Of a DNA stretch of 64,000 nucleotides, positions 33,108-41,828 are shown piece after piece; position 1 is the stretch's first letter, and the number at the start of each line of letters is the position of its first letter. Location: contig NZ_OY781925.1 in assembly GCF_963677305.1 (NCBI RefSeq), positions 557,501 to 621,500 on the forward strand, read 5' to 3'. The DNA comes from an uncultured Holophaga sp. (GTDB taxonomy: Bacteria; Acidobacteriota; Holophagae; Holophagales; Holophagaceae). Position numbers and translations under genes: made by a program. The notes below the pieces were generated by a model. The model saw nothing but the letters and a program-made list of their open reading frames with translations, was not told the origin of the DNA and made no database searches.

Positions 33108-34547
33108 ATGAAGACCCTGATCACTTCCCTTCTGCTCGGTTCGGGCCTGCTGGCGGCAGGCCTCGGCGGCTCCCATCCTCCGAGCGGCCGGATCACACCC
33201 CAGCAGGATCCCGGCCCTGAGGTCATCCGGCAGGCCTTCGGACGGCAGGGAATCCGGTTGAGTCTGCGGGAGGCCGCCAGGATCCAGCCGGATGTCCTGC
33301 AGGCGATCCGGGATGCCCGTGCCCATGGCCTGGGCAACAGCAAGGTGGATTTCGCCGCTGTCCAGATCGGGCATGACCTGGGCCTGGATACGGGGCCGGG
33401 CTCGGCGGCCGTCCGGCACATCTGCGCGGCCCTGGGGGAACTCCAGCGGCTGCCGCTCGCACCCCCCCAGGACTGGGACGCCTATTACCGGGAGACCCTG
33501 GATCTATGGAACCGTCCGGCCTTCCTCGGGCTCATGGCCCGCCACCAGTTCCACCCTGTGAAGATCAGCTGGGAGGACATCGGGCGGAGTGCCAACAGCT
33601 GCTGGGGGGATCGCATCAGCGATGTGGGTATCTGGGTCCGGGAGGTGGAGGATGACCCCGACTCTGCCCGGCTGGCCCTGAGTATCCGCCGGGACGGCAA
33701 CTTCCGCGACAAGGTCCTGGTGGTGCCCGCGGAGCGCATCAAGGTCCACAGCCGACAGGGGGGGCGGACGGTGGAGAAGACCCTGCCCCAGCGGCTGGCG
33801 GAGCTGGGGCTCGCCTCCCCGGTCAGGGACCAGAACGTCATCGTGTCCAATCAGTTCGCCATTGTCCCGGTGCCTGGGCGAGGCATGGAGGGGACCTGGA
33901 AGCCGGGGGTGCCCCCCCGGGCGGCCTTCACCTTCAGTATCTTCCCCTATGGCTCCACCAACTACGTCATCACCGATGTGATCGAGGGGAGCGCCGAGGC
34001 GGTGGTGGGGCCTGGGGGTCACCAGCTGCTCTATGCCGACCTCAAGGGCCGCAAGGCTCCCTTCACGGCAAGCCGGGCGGAGGAGCGGCTCGACCTGCTC
34101 CGCATGGAACGGGATCTGAAGGCCAAGGGCATGGATGTCGATGTCCAGCGCTACTACCTCATCCAGGTGCCCCTGCGTCGGGATGCCGGGGCGCAGGCCA
34201 GTCATATGGGGGCCCCGCCCATGGACCGTGGCCATGCGGGCGGCATGGTGGCCACGCCCTGCCCGGCACCTTCCATGGCCTTGGAGAAGGCTCCCAAGAT
34301 GGCGGAATCCTGTGAGCGGAGTCGGGGGCTCGACCGGGTGGCCATCGGACATGGCGAGGCGGAGGGGGACTACTTCGGGGGCTCCGGATTCAGGGGGGCG
34401 CGGGCCGATGAACCCATCCGGGTCACGGTGGTCTACTTCGTGACCCCCAGAGGACCCGTCACGGAGGCGGACATGCAGACCTTCACCCGCGCCTTCGGCG
34501 AGTGGGACAGCAAGGCCATCTGGGGGGGGAGCTTCGTGGTGAAGTAG
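33108..34547 (+). CDS. Secreted protein of unknown function
   Basis: This 479-residue protein starts at ATG 33108, chosen because GAGG precedes it by 6 nt and a signal peptide follows directly (MKTLITSLLLGSGLLAAGLGG). The mature part shows no recognised catalytic motif. Seen features are a helical region (PEVIRQAFGRQGIRLSLREAARIQPD), an SNSCWGDRI stretch, a region after 400 with clustered Met/His/Gly/Ala (SHMGAPPMDRGHAGGM), and a C-terminal beta region (RVTVVYFVTPRG). The Met/His cluster might bind metal, but this is speculative. It converges with the XPB helicase gene 6 bp away. Confidence 0.72.
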   Translation: MKTLITSLLLGSGLLAAGLGGSHPPSGRITPQQDPGPEVIRQAFGRQGIRLSLREAARIQPDVLQAIRDARAHGLGNSKVDFAAVQIGHDLGLDTGPGSAAVRHICAALGELQRLPLAPPQDWDAYYRETLDLWNRPAFLGLMARHQFHPVKISWEDIGRSANSCWGDRISDVGIWVREVEDDPDSARLALSIRRDGNFRDKVLVVPAERIKVHSRQGGRTVEKTLPQRLAELGLASPVRDQNVIVSNQFAIVPVPGRGMEGTWKPGVPPRAAFTFSIFPYGSTNYVITDVIEGSAEAVVGPGGHQLLYADLKGRKAPFTASRAEERLDLLRMERDLKAKGMDVDVQRYYLIQVPLRRDAGAQASHMGAPPMDRGHAGGMVATPCPAPSMALEKAPKMAESCERSRGLDRVAIGHGEAEGDYFGGSGFRGARADEPIRVTVVYFVTPRGPVTEADMQTFTRAFGEWDSKAIWGGSFVVK

Positions 34548-34553
34548 GGCGCC

Positions 34554-36323
34554 TCAGGGGGTGCAGCCGCCGGTCTCCTCCAGGAGCTGCCGCCACACGA
34601 GGGGTTCGCTCAGGTGGCCGGACTCCTCGAAGTGGCGGCTCTCGATGAGGTAGCGGTAGCCCTGCTCCGTGAGGAAGAGCTGGCGGTTGCGGGCGAACTC
34701 CTGCTCAGAGGTGTCCCGGCTGATGAGGCTGTAGAAGTAGCTGACGTTGCGCTCTCCCTTGGGGCGCAGGACCCGGCCGAGGCGCTGGGCTTCCTCCTGG
34801 CGGGAACCGAAGGTGCCGCTCACCTGGATGGCCACGCTGGCGTCGGGCAGATCGATGGCGAAGTTGGCGACCTTGCTCACGATGAGGATGCGGAGCCCGC
34901 CCTCCCGGAACTGGCGGAAGAGTTCCTCCCGCTCCCGCTCCGGGGTCTGCCCCGTGAGGACCGGCACCTTGAGCCGCTTGCCCAGGATGCGGAGCTGCTC
35001 GAGGTACTGCCCGATGATGAGGATGCTGTCTTCGGGGTGTCCGGCGAGGAGTTCGTCCACTACGGTGAGCTTGAGGCTGTTCTCCGAGGCGATGCGGAAG
35101 CGGGCCCGCTGATCCGAGACGGCGTACTCCATCCGCTCGTCCGTGGGCAGGGGGACCCGGATCTCCAGGCAGTGGGCCGTGGCGATGAAGCCCTCCTTCT
35201 CCAGGACCTTCCAGGGCACATCCACCCGCTTGGGCCCAATGAGGCTGAAGACATCCTCCTCCTTGCCATCCTCCCGGACCAGGGTGGCGGTGAGGCCCAG
35301 GCGGCGCTTGGCCTGGAGCTCGGCGACGGCCCGGAAGATGGGGGCGGGGAGCATGTGGACTTCGTCGTGGATCACCAGACCCCAGTTGGCCGCTTCGAAG
35401 AGCTTGAAGTGTTCGAAGGGGCCGCCCTTGGTCCGCCGGTAGGTGAGGATCTGGTAGGTGGCGATGGTGACAGGGCGGATCTCCTTGGTGTCCCCGGTGT
35501 AGAGACCGATCTGGTCCTCGGTGAGGGTGGTCTTGTCCAGGAGTTCCTGCTTCCACTGCTTGACGGCGGTGACGTTGGTGGTGAGCACCAGGGTGTGGGT
35601 CTGGAGCTTGGCCATGCAGCCGATGCCGATGACGGTCTTCCCGGCGCCGCAGGGGAGGACCAGGACCCCGGCACCGCCCTCGGGTCCCCCCCCTGCGTGG
35701 AAGACATCCACCGCGGATTGCTGGTAGTGCCGGAGCCCGAAGGGACGGCCACTTCCTGCCAGGCTGCTCCTGAGCCCGAAGGGCAAGGCGTCGCCATCTT
35801 TGTAGCCCGCTGTGTCCTGAACGGGGTGGCCGAGGCGGATGAGCTGGAGCTTGGCTTCGCCCCGCATCCCCTCCTGGAGGTAGATGCCCCTCTGGTCCGG
35901 GTAGGACTCGGCGAGGAGCCCCTGGAGGCTGCGCTGATTCTCCAGCTCCCAGTAGAGGCCGCGGTCGTCCATCTCCAGGGCGAGGCGATCGCCCTTGCGC
36001 ACCAGGCGGAGCTTGCCATAGCGGGTGGCGTGGTCCTGCACCTCCTGGATCAGGTTCTGGGGCACGGGGTACTTGGACCAGCGGTTGAGGGTCGAGAGAA
36101 TCTCCTCGCAGGAGACCCCCGAGGCCGAGGCATTCCAGAGGGAGAGCGGTGTCACGCGGTAGGTGTGGATGTGCTCCGGGCTCTTGACCAGCTCGGCGAA
36201 GGCGGCGAGCTCGTCCCGCACCTGCTCGAAGGACGGGTGGGCGACCTCCAGGAGGAGGGTCCGGTCGCTCTGGACGATGAGGGGATTGTCGGGTCTCAAG
36301 GCGATCACGAGGCAGGGGTCCAA
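34554..36323 (-). CDS. XPB/Rad25-type DNA helicase
   Basis: This 589-residue superfamily 2 helicase resembles bacterial and archaeal XPB, which unwinds DNA 3' to 5' in repair. An N-terminal damage-recognition-like domain (about 1-190) is followed by the two RecA-like domains. Walker A is CGAGKT (residues 225-230), the DEAH-type box is DEVH (320-323), and the XPB-specific RED motif is at 350-352 (LTATLVREDGKEEDVF). Motif VI reads QRLGRVLRPKG. The start appears to be TTG 36323 with a weak ribosome-binding site; GTG 36308 is an alternative. No Bax1-type nuclease partner is adjacent. It is divergent from the DUF4010 gene. Confidence 0.93.
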   Translation of the reverse strand: MDPCLVIALRPDNPLIVQSDRTLLLEVAHPSFEQVRDELAAFAELVKSPEHIHTYRVTPLSLWNASASGVSCEEILSTLNRWSKYPVPQNLIQEVQDHATRYGKLRLVRKGDRLALEMDDRGLYWELENQRSLQGLLAESYPDQRGIYLQEGMRGEAKLQLIRLGHPVQDTAGYKDGDALPFGLRSSLAGSGRPFGLRHYQQSAVDVFHAGGGPEGGAGVLVLPCGAGKTVIGIGCMAKLQTHTLVLTTNVTAVKQWKQELLDKTTLTEDQIGLYTGDTKEIRPVTIATYQILTYRRTKGGPFEHFKLFEAANWGLVIHDEVHMLPAPIFRAVAELQAKRRLGLTATLVREDGKEEDVFSLIGPKRVDVPWKVLEKEGFIATAHCLEIRVPLPTDERMEYAVSDQRARFRIASENSLKLTVVDELLAGHPEDSILIIGQYLEQLRILGKRLKVPVLTGQTPEREREELFRQFREGGLRILIVSKVANFAIDLPDASVAIQVSGTFGSRQEEAQRLGRVLRPKGERNVSYFYSLISRDTSEQEFARNRQLFLTEQGYRYLIESRHFEESGHLSEPLVWRQLLEETGGCTP

Positions 36324-36433
36324 ACGTACGAGCCTAGGATGAGATGCCGCCCATGTAAACCGGAGCTTCGGGGGCGGGCGGGAAGCGGGGATCGGATGTC
36401 CGCAATCCTGCTATCTTTCCTGCGAAGGTGCCC

Positions 36434-37711
36434 ATGATCCAACGACTCCTCGCCCTCATGCCCCCCGAAGTGAGCCAGCTGGCGCTGGTGCTCTTCCTCT
36501 CCTTCCTGATCGGGCTGGAGCGGGAGGAACTCCGCCACAGTGGCCGCAGGACCTTCGGGGGGGTCAGGACCTTCCCCCTCGTGGGGCTCATGGCCTACAC
36601 CCTCGCCTACATGTTCAAGGGCTCCATGGCCGCGGTGCTCCTCGGGCTCTGCGTCATCGGGGCCTTCATGGTGGTGTCCTACTGGTACAAGCAGTCCGAC
36701 AGCCGCGGTGCCGGGATCACGACGGAACTCTCGGGCCTGGTGGTCTACCTCATGGGGGCTCTGGTCTACTTCAATCACATCTGGTTCGCCTGCACCCTGG
36801 TGGTGGCGAACCTCCTCCTGCTTGAACTCAAGGATGTCCTGGAGCGCATGGCGGAGCGGATCAACGGCGAGGAGATCATCACCCTGGCCAAGTTCCTGAT
36901 CCTCACGGCCGTGGTCCTGCCCCTGGTGCCCAACCGGGAGTACGGTCCCTTTGCGCTGAACCCCTACAAGACCTGGCTGGTGGTGGTGGCCGTGAGTGCC
37001 GTCTCCTATGGGAGCTACCTCTTCCAGAAGCTGGCTCGGGGTAGGGGGGGGGTCTACCTCTCGGGTGTCCTGGGGGGTGCCTACAGCTCCACCGTCACGA
37101 CGGTTGTGCTCTCCAAGCGGGCCAAGGAGGCGGACCAGTCCCACACCTACAGCGGGGCCATCCTGGCGGCCACCGGGCTGATGTACGTGAGGGTCGTGAT
37201 CCTGGTGGGCTTCTTCAACCTGGCCCTGGCCCGGGCTCTGGCGCCGGTCTTCCTCTTCCTGGCCCTCCTCGCCATCCTGGGGGGCTGGCTCTGGTCCCGG
37301 CGCCAGGACCCCTCGGACGGGGTGATGAAGGTGGAGCCCGCCGCCCGGAATCCCCTCCAGCTCACCTCCGCCTTCGGCTTCGCAGTGCTCTTCATGGTCA
37401 TGCTCATCGCCACCCGTCTGGCGGTCACCCGCATCGGGCATGGTGGGGTCTATGGCTTGGCAGCGGTCATGGGGTTGGCGGATGTGGACCCTTTCATCAT
37501 GGGGCTCACCAGCGGCGCCGGGGGCAGCACGCCCATGCTGGTGGCCATCCTGGGCATCACCATCGCGACCTCCTGCAACAACCTGGCGAAGGCCGCTTAC
37601 GCCTATGCCTTCGCAGATCGCCGGACGGGGCTCACTGCGGCGGGAATGCTGGCGGGGCTGGCCGTTCTGGGGATCGGCCTGGTCCTTCTGCTGCAGAGCG
37701 TGCTGGCTTGA
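36434..37711 (+). CDS. MgtC/DUF4010-family membrane protein
   Basis: This 425-residue integral membrane protein has about eleven to twelve hydrophobic segments. The N-terminal part matches the MgtC/SapB family (SFLIGLEREELRH; RTFPLVGLMAYTLAYMF), followed by a DUF4010 region (YLSGVLGGAYSSTVTTVVLSKRAKE; GLADVDPFIMGLTSGAGG). ATG 36434 is favoured over GTG 36428 because AAGG lies 5 nt before it. The family is poorly characterised. MgtC relatives are tied to magnesium stress, but transport by this protein is unproven. Confidence 0.85.
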   Translation: MIQRLLALMPPEVSQLALVLFLSFLIGLEREELRHSGRRTFGGVRTFPLVGLMAYTLAYMFKGSMAAVLLGLCVIGAFMVVSYWYKQSDSRGAGITTELSGLVVYLMGALVYFNHIWFACTLVVANLLLLELKDVLERMAERINGEEIITLAKFLILTAVVLPLVPNREYGPFALNPYKTWLVVVAVSAVSYGSYLFQKLARGRGGVYLSGVLGGAYSSTVTTVVLSKRAKEADQSHTYSGAILAATGLMYVRVVILVGFFNLALARALAPVFLFLALLAILGGWLWSRRQDPSDGVMKVEPAARNPLQLTSAFGFAVLFMVMLIATRLAVTRIGHGGVYGLAAVMGLADVDPFIMGLTSGAGGSTPMLVAILGITIATSCNNLAKAAYAYAFADRRTGLTAAGMLAGLAVLGIGLVLLLQSVLA

Positions 37712-37716
37712 TCTGA

Positions 37717-37908
37717 TCAGGAGGCCGGAGCCACTCTCCAGCGGGCCAGGGGACGTTCGGCAAGATCCCAGACCTGGAGCCCCCAGGGCAGTCGCGCGAC
37801 CCCCAGCTTCCGTCGGATGACCCGCTTGGCCTCGGCCTCACTGGCGGCCTCGATGGGGCCGTATTCCATGAAATAACCGGGAAGCTTGTAGCCGAATGCT
37901 CTGCTCAT
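37717..37908 (-). CDS. Small conserved-looking cytoplasmic protein (63 aa)
   Basis: A 63-residue protein starting at ATG 37908 with an excellent ribosome-binding site (AGGAG, 5-6 nt spacing). The sequence is well balanced and lacks the repetitive look of antisense frames (GYKLPGYFMEYGPIEAASEAEAKRVIRRKLGVARLPWG is split by charged helices). No family recognised. It converges with the DUF4010 gene 5 bp away and faces the AT-rich intergenic region. Confidence 0.65.
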   Translation of the reverse strand: MSRAFGYKLPGYFMEYGPIEAASEAEAKRVIRRKLGVARLPWGLQVWDLAERPLARWRVAPAS

Positions 37909-38203
37909 CGCCGACTCCTGGTTTGCGAGGTGTTCCTGCCTGCACCCATTTTCAGGCGGGCGCCGAATCTGTGCAATAAAAAAAGCGAAAAAAACAAAAA
38001 ATAGGAAGTGTTGCAGGGCGTGGAGGCGGAAAGCTGGCGAACTGCCATCGAAATGTGAAAATAGCGTTATGTGGTTGGATTCATCATCTGTTTTTATTCA
38101 TGGTCGAGCCTGGAGGTGACGAAGACGGGATATCAGCCGGGCTCTGCTGCGCGGTGGCTCCTCCCGGCCGATCGGACCTTCCCGGTCATCTTCGGAGGCT
38201 TCC
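37909..38203. promoter_or_regulatory. AT-rich divergent intergenic region
   Basis: About 295 bp without a gene, between the 63-residue protein (minus) and the PstS-like gene (plus). It holds the most AT-rich stretch of the window (37975-38003, mostly A). A 7-8 bp imperfect hairpin pairs CCTGCCTG (37935-37942) with CAGGCGGG (37953-37960). The A-tracts could be UP elements or bent DNA for the divergent promoters. I could not place -35/-10 hexamers with correct spacing. GGAGG serves ATG 38204. Confidence 0.5.
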
Positions 38204-39160
38204 ATGCGTCTTCGCGTCCCGCTGATCCTGTCCCTGGTCTTCGCCACGGCCGCCGTCTGGGCCCAGGCGGTCCGGGTGGATCCCAACCTCGCGTCCTACA
38301 AACCGGCTAGCAACCTGAGTGGCCTGGTGAACATCGTGAGCTCGGACAATCTCGAGTCCGTCATCCATCAGTGGTACGGGCAGTTCCGGAAATACCACCC
38401 CGAGGTGGATCTCAAGCTCTCCTCCGAAGGGTCCACGGCGGGGGTGCTGGCCCTGCTGGAGGGCGACAGCCTGGTGGCCGGCCTGAGTCGGGACATGACC
38501 AAGCCCGAGATCATGGCCTTCCAGTCCAAGTTCGGCTACGCGCCGACCCGGCTGGTGGTGGGGCTGGATGCCCTGGGTGTCTTCGTCCACCCCTCGAATC
38601 CCATCCAAAGCTTCACCCTGGAGCAGCTGGATGCCATGTTCTCCACCACGCGCAAGCAAGGGGCCCGGGATTCCATCACCAGCTGGGGCGGACTGGGGAT
38701 TGGCGGGGAACTGGCTGGGCGCCGGATCATGCTCTATGGGCGGGACGAGTATGCCGGTTCCAGGGTCCTCTTCAGGGAGAAGGTCATGCTGAAGGGCGAC
38801 TTCCGCCCGGGGATCCTGGCCCTTGACGACTCGGCCGCCGTGGTCGAGGCCGTTTCCCTCGCGCCAGCGGGTGTCGGCTACGCACCCCTGTCCGAGATCA
38901 CCTCCTTCGTGAAGCTGGTGCCCCTCCAGGTCGGGAGCACCAGGGTCACCCCCTCTCTCGACACCATCATGAAGAGTGAGTATCCCCTGACCCACTTCCT
39001 CTACCTCTACGTCAACAAGGCCCCCGGCAAGCCCCTGCCGCCCACCCTCCACGGGTTCCTGGCCTTTGCGCTGTCCAAGGAGGGGCAGTCCTGTGTCGCC
39101 ATGAGCAGCCTCCCCGTGCCCGCTGATGTCGCCCGGAAGATGCTGAACCTGATCCAATAG
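38204..39160 (+). CDS. PstS-like phosphate/anion-binding periplasmic protein
   Basis: This 318-residue protein has a signal peptide (MRLRVPLILSLVFATAAVWAQA) and a PstS-like periplasmic binding fold: VNIVSSDNLESVIHQWYGQF, the ligand loop SSEGSTAG, AGLSRDMTKPE, the hinge VFVHPSNPI and GRDEYAGSRVLF. PstS proteins bind phosphate for an ABC importer. No permease or ATPase genes are nearby, so this one may act as a sensor or scavenging partner for the protein encoded 8 bp downstream (inference). Confidence 0.85.
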   Translation: MRLRVPLILSLVFATAAVWAQAVRVDPNLASYKPASNLSGLVNIVSSDNLESVIHQWYGQFRKYHPEVDLKLSSEGSTAGVLALLEGDSLVAGLSRDMTKPEIMAFQSKFGYAPTRLVVGLDALGVFVHPSNPIQSFTLEQLDAMFSTTRKQGARDSITSWGGLGIGGELAGRRIMLYGRDEYAGSRVLFREKVMLKGDFRPGILALDDSAAVVEAVSLAPAGVGYAPLSEITSFVKLVPLQVGSTRVTPSLDTIMKSEYPLTHFLYLYVNKAPGKPLPPTLHGFLAFALSKEGQSCVAMSSLPVPADVARKMLNLIQ

Positions 39161-39168
39161 GGGCCGTC

Positions 39169-40407
39169 ATGCCCGTCATCCTCATCGGTCCGCTTGCTCC
39201 GGATTCGCGTTCCCAAGTGCTCCTTGCCTTGGACGGCATGGGAGCGGACCATGAGCCGCGGATGCTGGTGGGGGCCTCTGATCTCCAGGCTTGCCTGGAC
39301 AAGAACCGGGGAGATGTCCTCTTGCTGGACATGGACCTGCTCGTCTCCGAGGGGTTCCTGGCCTGCCTGGCCCGGAACCAGGCTGCGATCCCCGTGGTGG
39401 GGATGGGGAAGGGGGCCTCTCCGGATGTGACCGGCTTCGAGTCCCGTTTTCCCCGCTGCTACTTCCCCCTGATGACCTTTCTTGCCAAGCCGGTGGATGT
39501 GACGGCGTTGGCCCAGGCGGTCTCAGCCGAGCTGCAGCACCTCGCCAGCGGGGTGATCGAGGGTCTCAGCCTGCCCAGCCTCCTCCAGATGCTCAATGTG
39601 GAGCGGAAGACCTGCACCCTGCGTGTCCATTCCGGGCGCAGGGTGGGCTACCTCTTCATGCAGGGGGGGACGCTCATCAACGCCCGCTTCCGTCAGATGG
39701 AGGGCATGGATGCGGCCATCCGGCTCCTGGCCTCGGGAACTGGACGGGCCGAGATCCTGAGCCAGCTTCACGACTCCGCCCGGCACATCGAGGCCTGTCT
39801 GGAAGAGGTCCTGATGCAGGCCATGTGCTTCAAGGACGAGGAGACCGACCCCCGGGGGGGGGCGGAGCCTCCTTCGGAGGATCTGCTCCCAGAGCAGCCC
39901 GCCCCCTTTCTTGAGGCCGAGTCCACCCGGGGACACCGGGGTCTCCTGTGGAGTGGGCTCGCCGCCGCCTGCATCCTGGCGGTGGCTGCCCTGGGCCTCC
40001 TGCACTGGCGGCCAGTCGTGCTGCCGGTGGCTTCGGATCCCCCCGGGGCCCTGCTGAGTCTGGATGGTCGCCTCCTGGGGAAGGCTCCCCTGGTGATCAA
40101 GACCCGACGGCCCCTGAAGGGGATGCTTCGGGCCGAGCTGCCGGGCTACCGTCCGCTGGAGCGCTCTCTGGAGAGTGCAGTGGAGGGCAAACCCCTCCAC
40201 TTGGAGGCCCTGCCTGCGCCGCACCCTCCCTCCGAGCCCACCCCTGCACCGGTGCCCAGGGAAGCGCCCCCAACCGGGACCGTGGAGCTGCGTCCCGCGG
40301 CTCCCCGACTCCATGCCTCACGGAGGCCCCGGCGCCAGCCCCCGCCCCCGAAGGCTCCCCCAGCGTCCCGCCGCAAGCAGGGGGATGTCTTCGACCAGGT
40401 CCGTTGA
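39169..40407 (+). CDS. Receiver-like / PATAN / PEGA membrane protein
   Basis: This 412-residue protein combines four modules. Residues about 1-125 resemble a receiver domain (GDVLLLDMDLLVSEGF; TFLAKPVD), without the usual N-terminal acidic pair. Residues about 130-225 match the PATAN/DUF4388 domain (GVIEGLSLPSLLQMLNVERKT; GYLFMQGGTLINARF). A transmembrane helix lies near 262-282, then a PEGA domain (VASDPPGALLSLDGRLLGKAPL) and a proline-rich basic tail. It would carry an intracellular signal to the extracytoplasmic side or anchor an envelope structure. It lies 8 bp after the PstS-like gene. Confidence 0.82.
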   Translation: MPVILIGPLAPDSRSQVLLALDGMGADHEPRMLVGASDLQACLDKNRGDVLLLDMDLLVSEGFLACLARNQAAIPVVGMGKGASPDVTGFESRFPRCYFPLMTFLAKPVDVTALAQAVSAELQHLASGVIEGLSLPSLLQMLNVERKTCTLRVHSGRRVGYLFMQGGTLINARFRQMEGMDAAIRLLASGTGRAEILSQLHDSARHIEACLEEVLMQAMCFKDEETDPRGGAEPPSEDLLPEQPAPFLEAESTRGHRGLLWSGLAAACILAVAALGLLHWRPVVLPVASDPPGALLSLDGRLLGKAPLVIKTRRPLKGMLRAELPGYRPLERSLESAVEGKPLHLEALPAPHPPSEPTPAPVPREAPPTGTVELRPAAPRLHASRRPRRQPPPPKAPPASRRKQGDVFDQVR

Positions 40408-40483
40408 GGCGCTGTCCCCCTCCCCGGCATACTGGAGTTTCGTGCCGGTGCCGGTGACCGGGCGTCCTTCTGGGGTCAGTCGA

Positions 40484-41323
40484 ATGCCGCTGTTCAAGAT
40501 CCTGATTCTGGCCATCGTCCAGGGCCTAGCGGAGCTGCTGCCGGTCAGCAGTTCCGCCCACGTCATTGTGGCCGAAAAGCTCCTGGGCCTGGACCCCACG
40601 AGTCCGCAGGCGACTCTGCTCCTGGTCACCCTTCACAGCGGCACCATGCTGGCGGTCATGGTGTACTTCCGTGCCGCCTGGAGCCGGACTTTCATGGCCC
40701 AGGGGACCCAGGGCAGGCGCTTCGTGAGGCATCTGGTCTTGGCGACCCTGCTCACGGCGTGCGTGGGCTTGGGGTTGAAGACGGTGATCGAGCGGGTGGT
40801 GCTGCACCGGATTCCGGGTGCGGAGATCGAGATGATCTTCGGCAACCTGGTGCTCATCGCCGCTGCCCTGGCCGCGGTGGGGGGGCTCATCCTCCTGGCG
40901 GGCCGCAGCCCGGCCGCCGTGGGGGGCGGGACAGGGCTGTCAGATGGGGATGCCGGCTGGATCGGCCTCGTCCAGGGCCTGTGTCTGCCCTTCCGGGGCT
41001 TCTCCCGCTCAGGGGCCACTATCTCCACGGGACTCCTGAGGGGCGTCTCCCGCGCCCGGGCGGAGGAGTTCAGCTTCGCCCTGGCTGTGATCCTCACCCC
41101 ACCGGTGCTCTACCGGGAGTGCCACCGTCTGGCTAGGTCCTCCGGACACCTGTCGGGCATGGCGCTTCCCTGTCTCTTCGGCCTGGCCTGCAGCTTCGCT
41201 GCGGGCCTGATCGCCCTGAGGTGGCTCTCGAGCTGGCTGGAGACCGGGAAGTGGTCCCGCTTCGGGATCTACTGTCTGATGGCCTCTGTGGTAGTCCTGA
41301 CCCTGCACCTCCGCGGGTACTAA
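40484..41323 (+). CDS. uppP: Undecaprenyl-diphosphatase
   Basis: UppP (BacA) dephosphorylates undecaprenyl pyrophosphate so the lipid carrier can be reused in cell-wall and glycan synthesis. The 279-residue membrane protein shows the two signature loops: GLAELLPVSSSAHVIVAEKLLG near the start and PFRGFSRSGATISTGLL near residue 175. About eight hydrophobic helices are visible. ATG 40484 is chosen because the family sequence begins there; the longer frame is proline/arginine-rich and antisense-like. The ribosome-binding site is weak. It meets the Cache gene tail to tail. Confidence 0.92.
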   Translation: MPLFKILILAIVQGLAELLPVSSSAHVIVAEKLLGLDPTSPQATLLLVTLHSGTMLAVMVYFRAAWSRTFMAQGTQGRRFVRHLVLATLLTACVGLGLKTVIERVVLHRIPGAEIEMIFGNLVLIAAALAAVGGLILLAGRSPAAVGGGTGLSDGDAGWIGLVQGLCLPFRGFSRSGATISTGLLRGVSRARAEEFSFALAVILTPPVLYRECHRLARSSGHLSGMALPCLFGLACSFAAGLIALRWLSSWLETGKWSRFGIYCLMASVVVLTLHLRGY

Positions 41324-41327
41324 GGGG

Positions 41328-41774
41328 CTACTTCAGGTAGGCCCCGCAGGCGATGATGATCATCCCGTGGAGCTCCACGTAGCAGCGCTTCTCCTGGACC
41401 TGCAGGGTCACGGGGTTCTTGAACTTGTAGTCGAACCAACCTGAGCCGGGGCCCAGGGCGATCTTCACGGCCTCTTCTGCATAGCGGACAGCATCCTGGT
41501 CGGCCTTCTCCGAAGCATCTTTGCCCACCATGGCGGGGTTGGCGGCATTGGCCAACATGACCCCCTCCGTATCGACGATCCAGATGTAGAGTTCGCCGCG
41601 CTGGAAGCTGCCATTGGGCTTGTTGACCTCCTGGATGAGCTTGTAGCTGCCATTCGCCTTGGCGAAGGCCGCCGCCTCCTTGACCAGGGCCTCTGCGTCC
41701 GCCGGACCCTGAGCGGGGAGGGCGGAGCAGAGGATGGCGGCGGCGATGAGGACGGGGACACGGCGGACGATCAT
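41328..41774 (-). CDS. Secreted Cache-type sensor domain protein
   Basis: This 148-residue protein starts at ATG 41774, with GGAG 5 nt upstream and a signal peptide (MIVRRVPVLIAAAILCSALPAQG). The mature domain matches single Cache domains: GELYIWIVDTEGVMLANAANPAMVGKDA, GSGWFDYKFKNPVT and KRCYVELHGMIIIACGAY. Cache domains bind small ligands and usually precede a kinase or receptor, but here the domain stands alone and is probably periplasmic. It may be a ligand-binding partner for another sensor. Confidence 0.82.
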   Translation of the reverse strand: MIVRRVPVLIAAAILCSALPAQGPADAEALVKEAAAFAKANGSYKLIQEVNKPNGSFQRGELYIWIVDTEGVMLANAANPAMVGKDASEKADQDAVRYAEEAVKIALGPGSGWFDYKFKNPVTLQVQEKRCYVELHGMIIIACGAYLK

Positions 41775-41828
41775 GGAGGCTCCCGAAGTGGTACTTAGGT
41801 CCATGATCGGTTTGTTTCCGGCTTTCCC

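Noticed and set aside
38080..38101. Two TTCAT repeats upstream of the PstS-like gene as a possible Pho box.
   Set aside because: The copies are 17 bp apart, not the 11-bp spacing of a Pho box, and match the consensus poorly.
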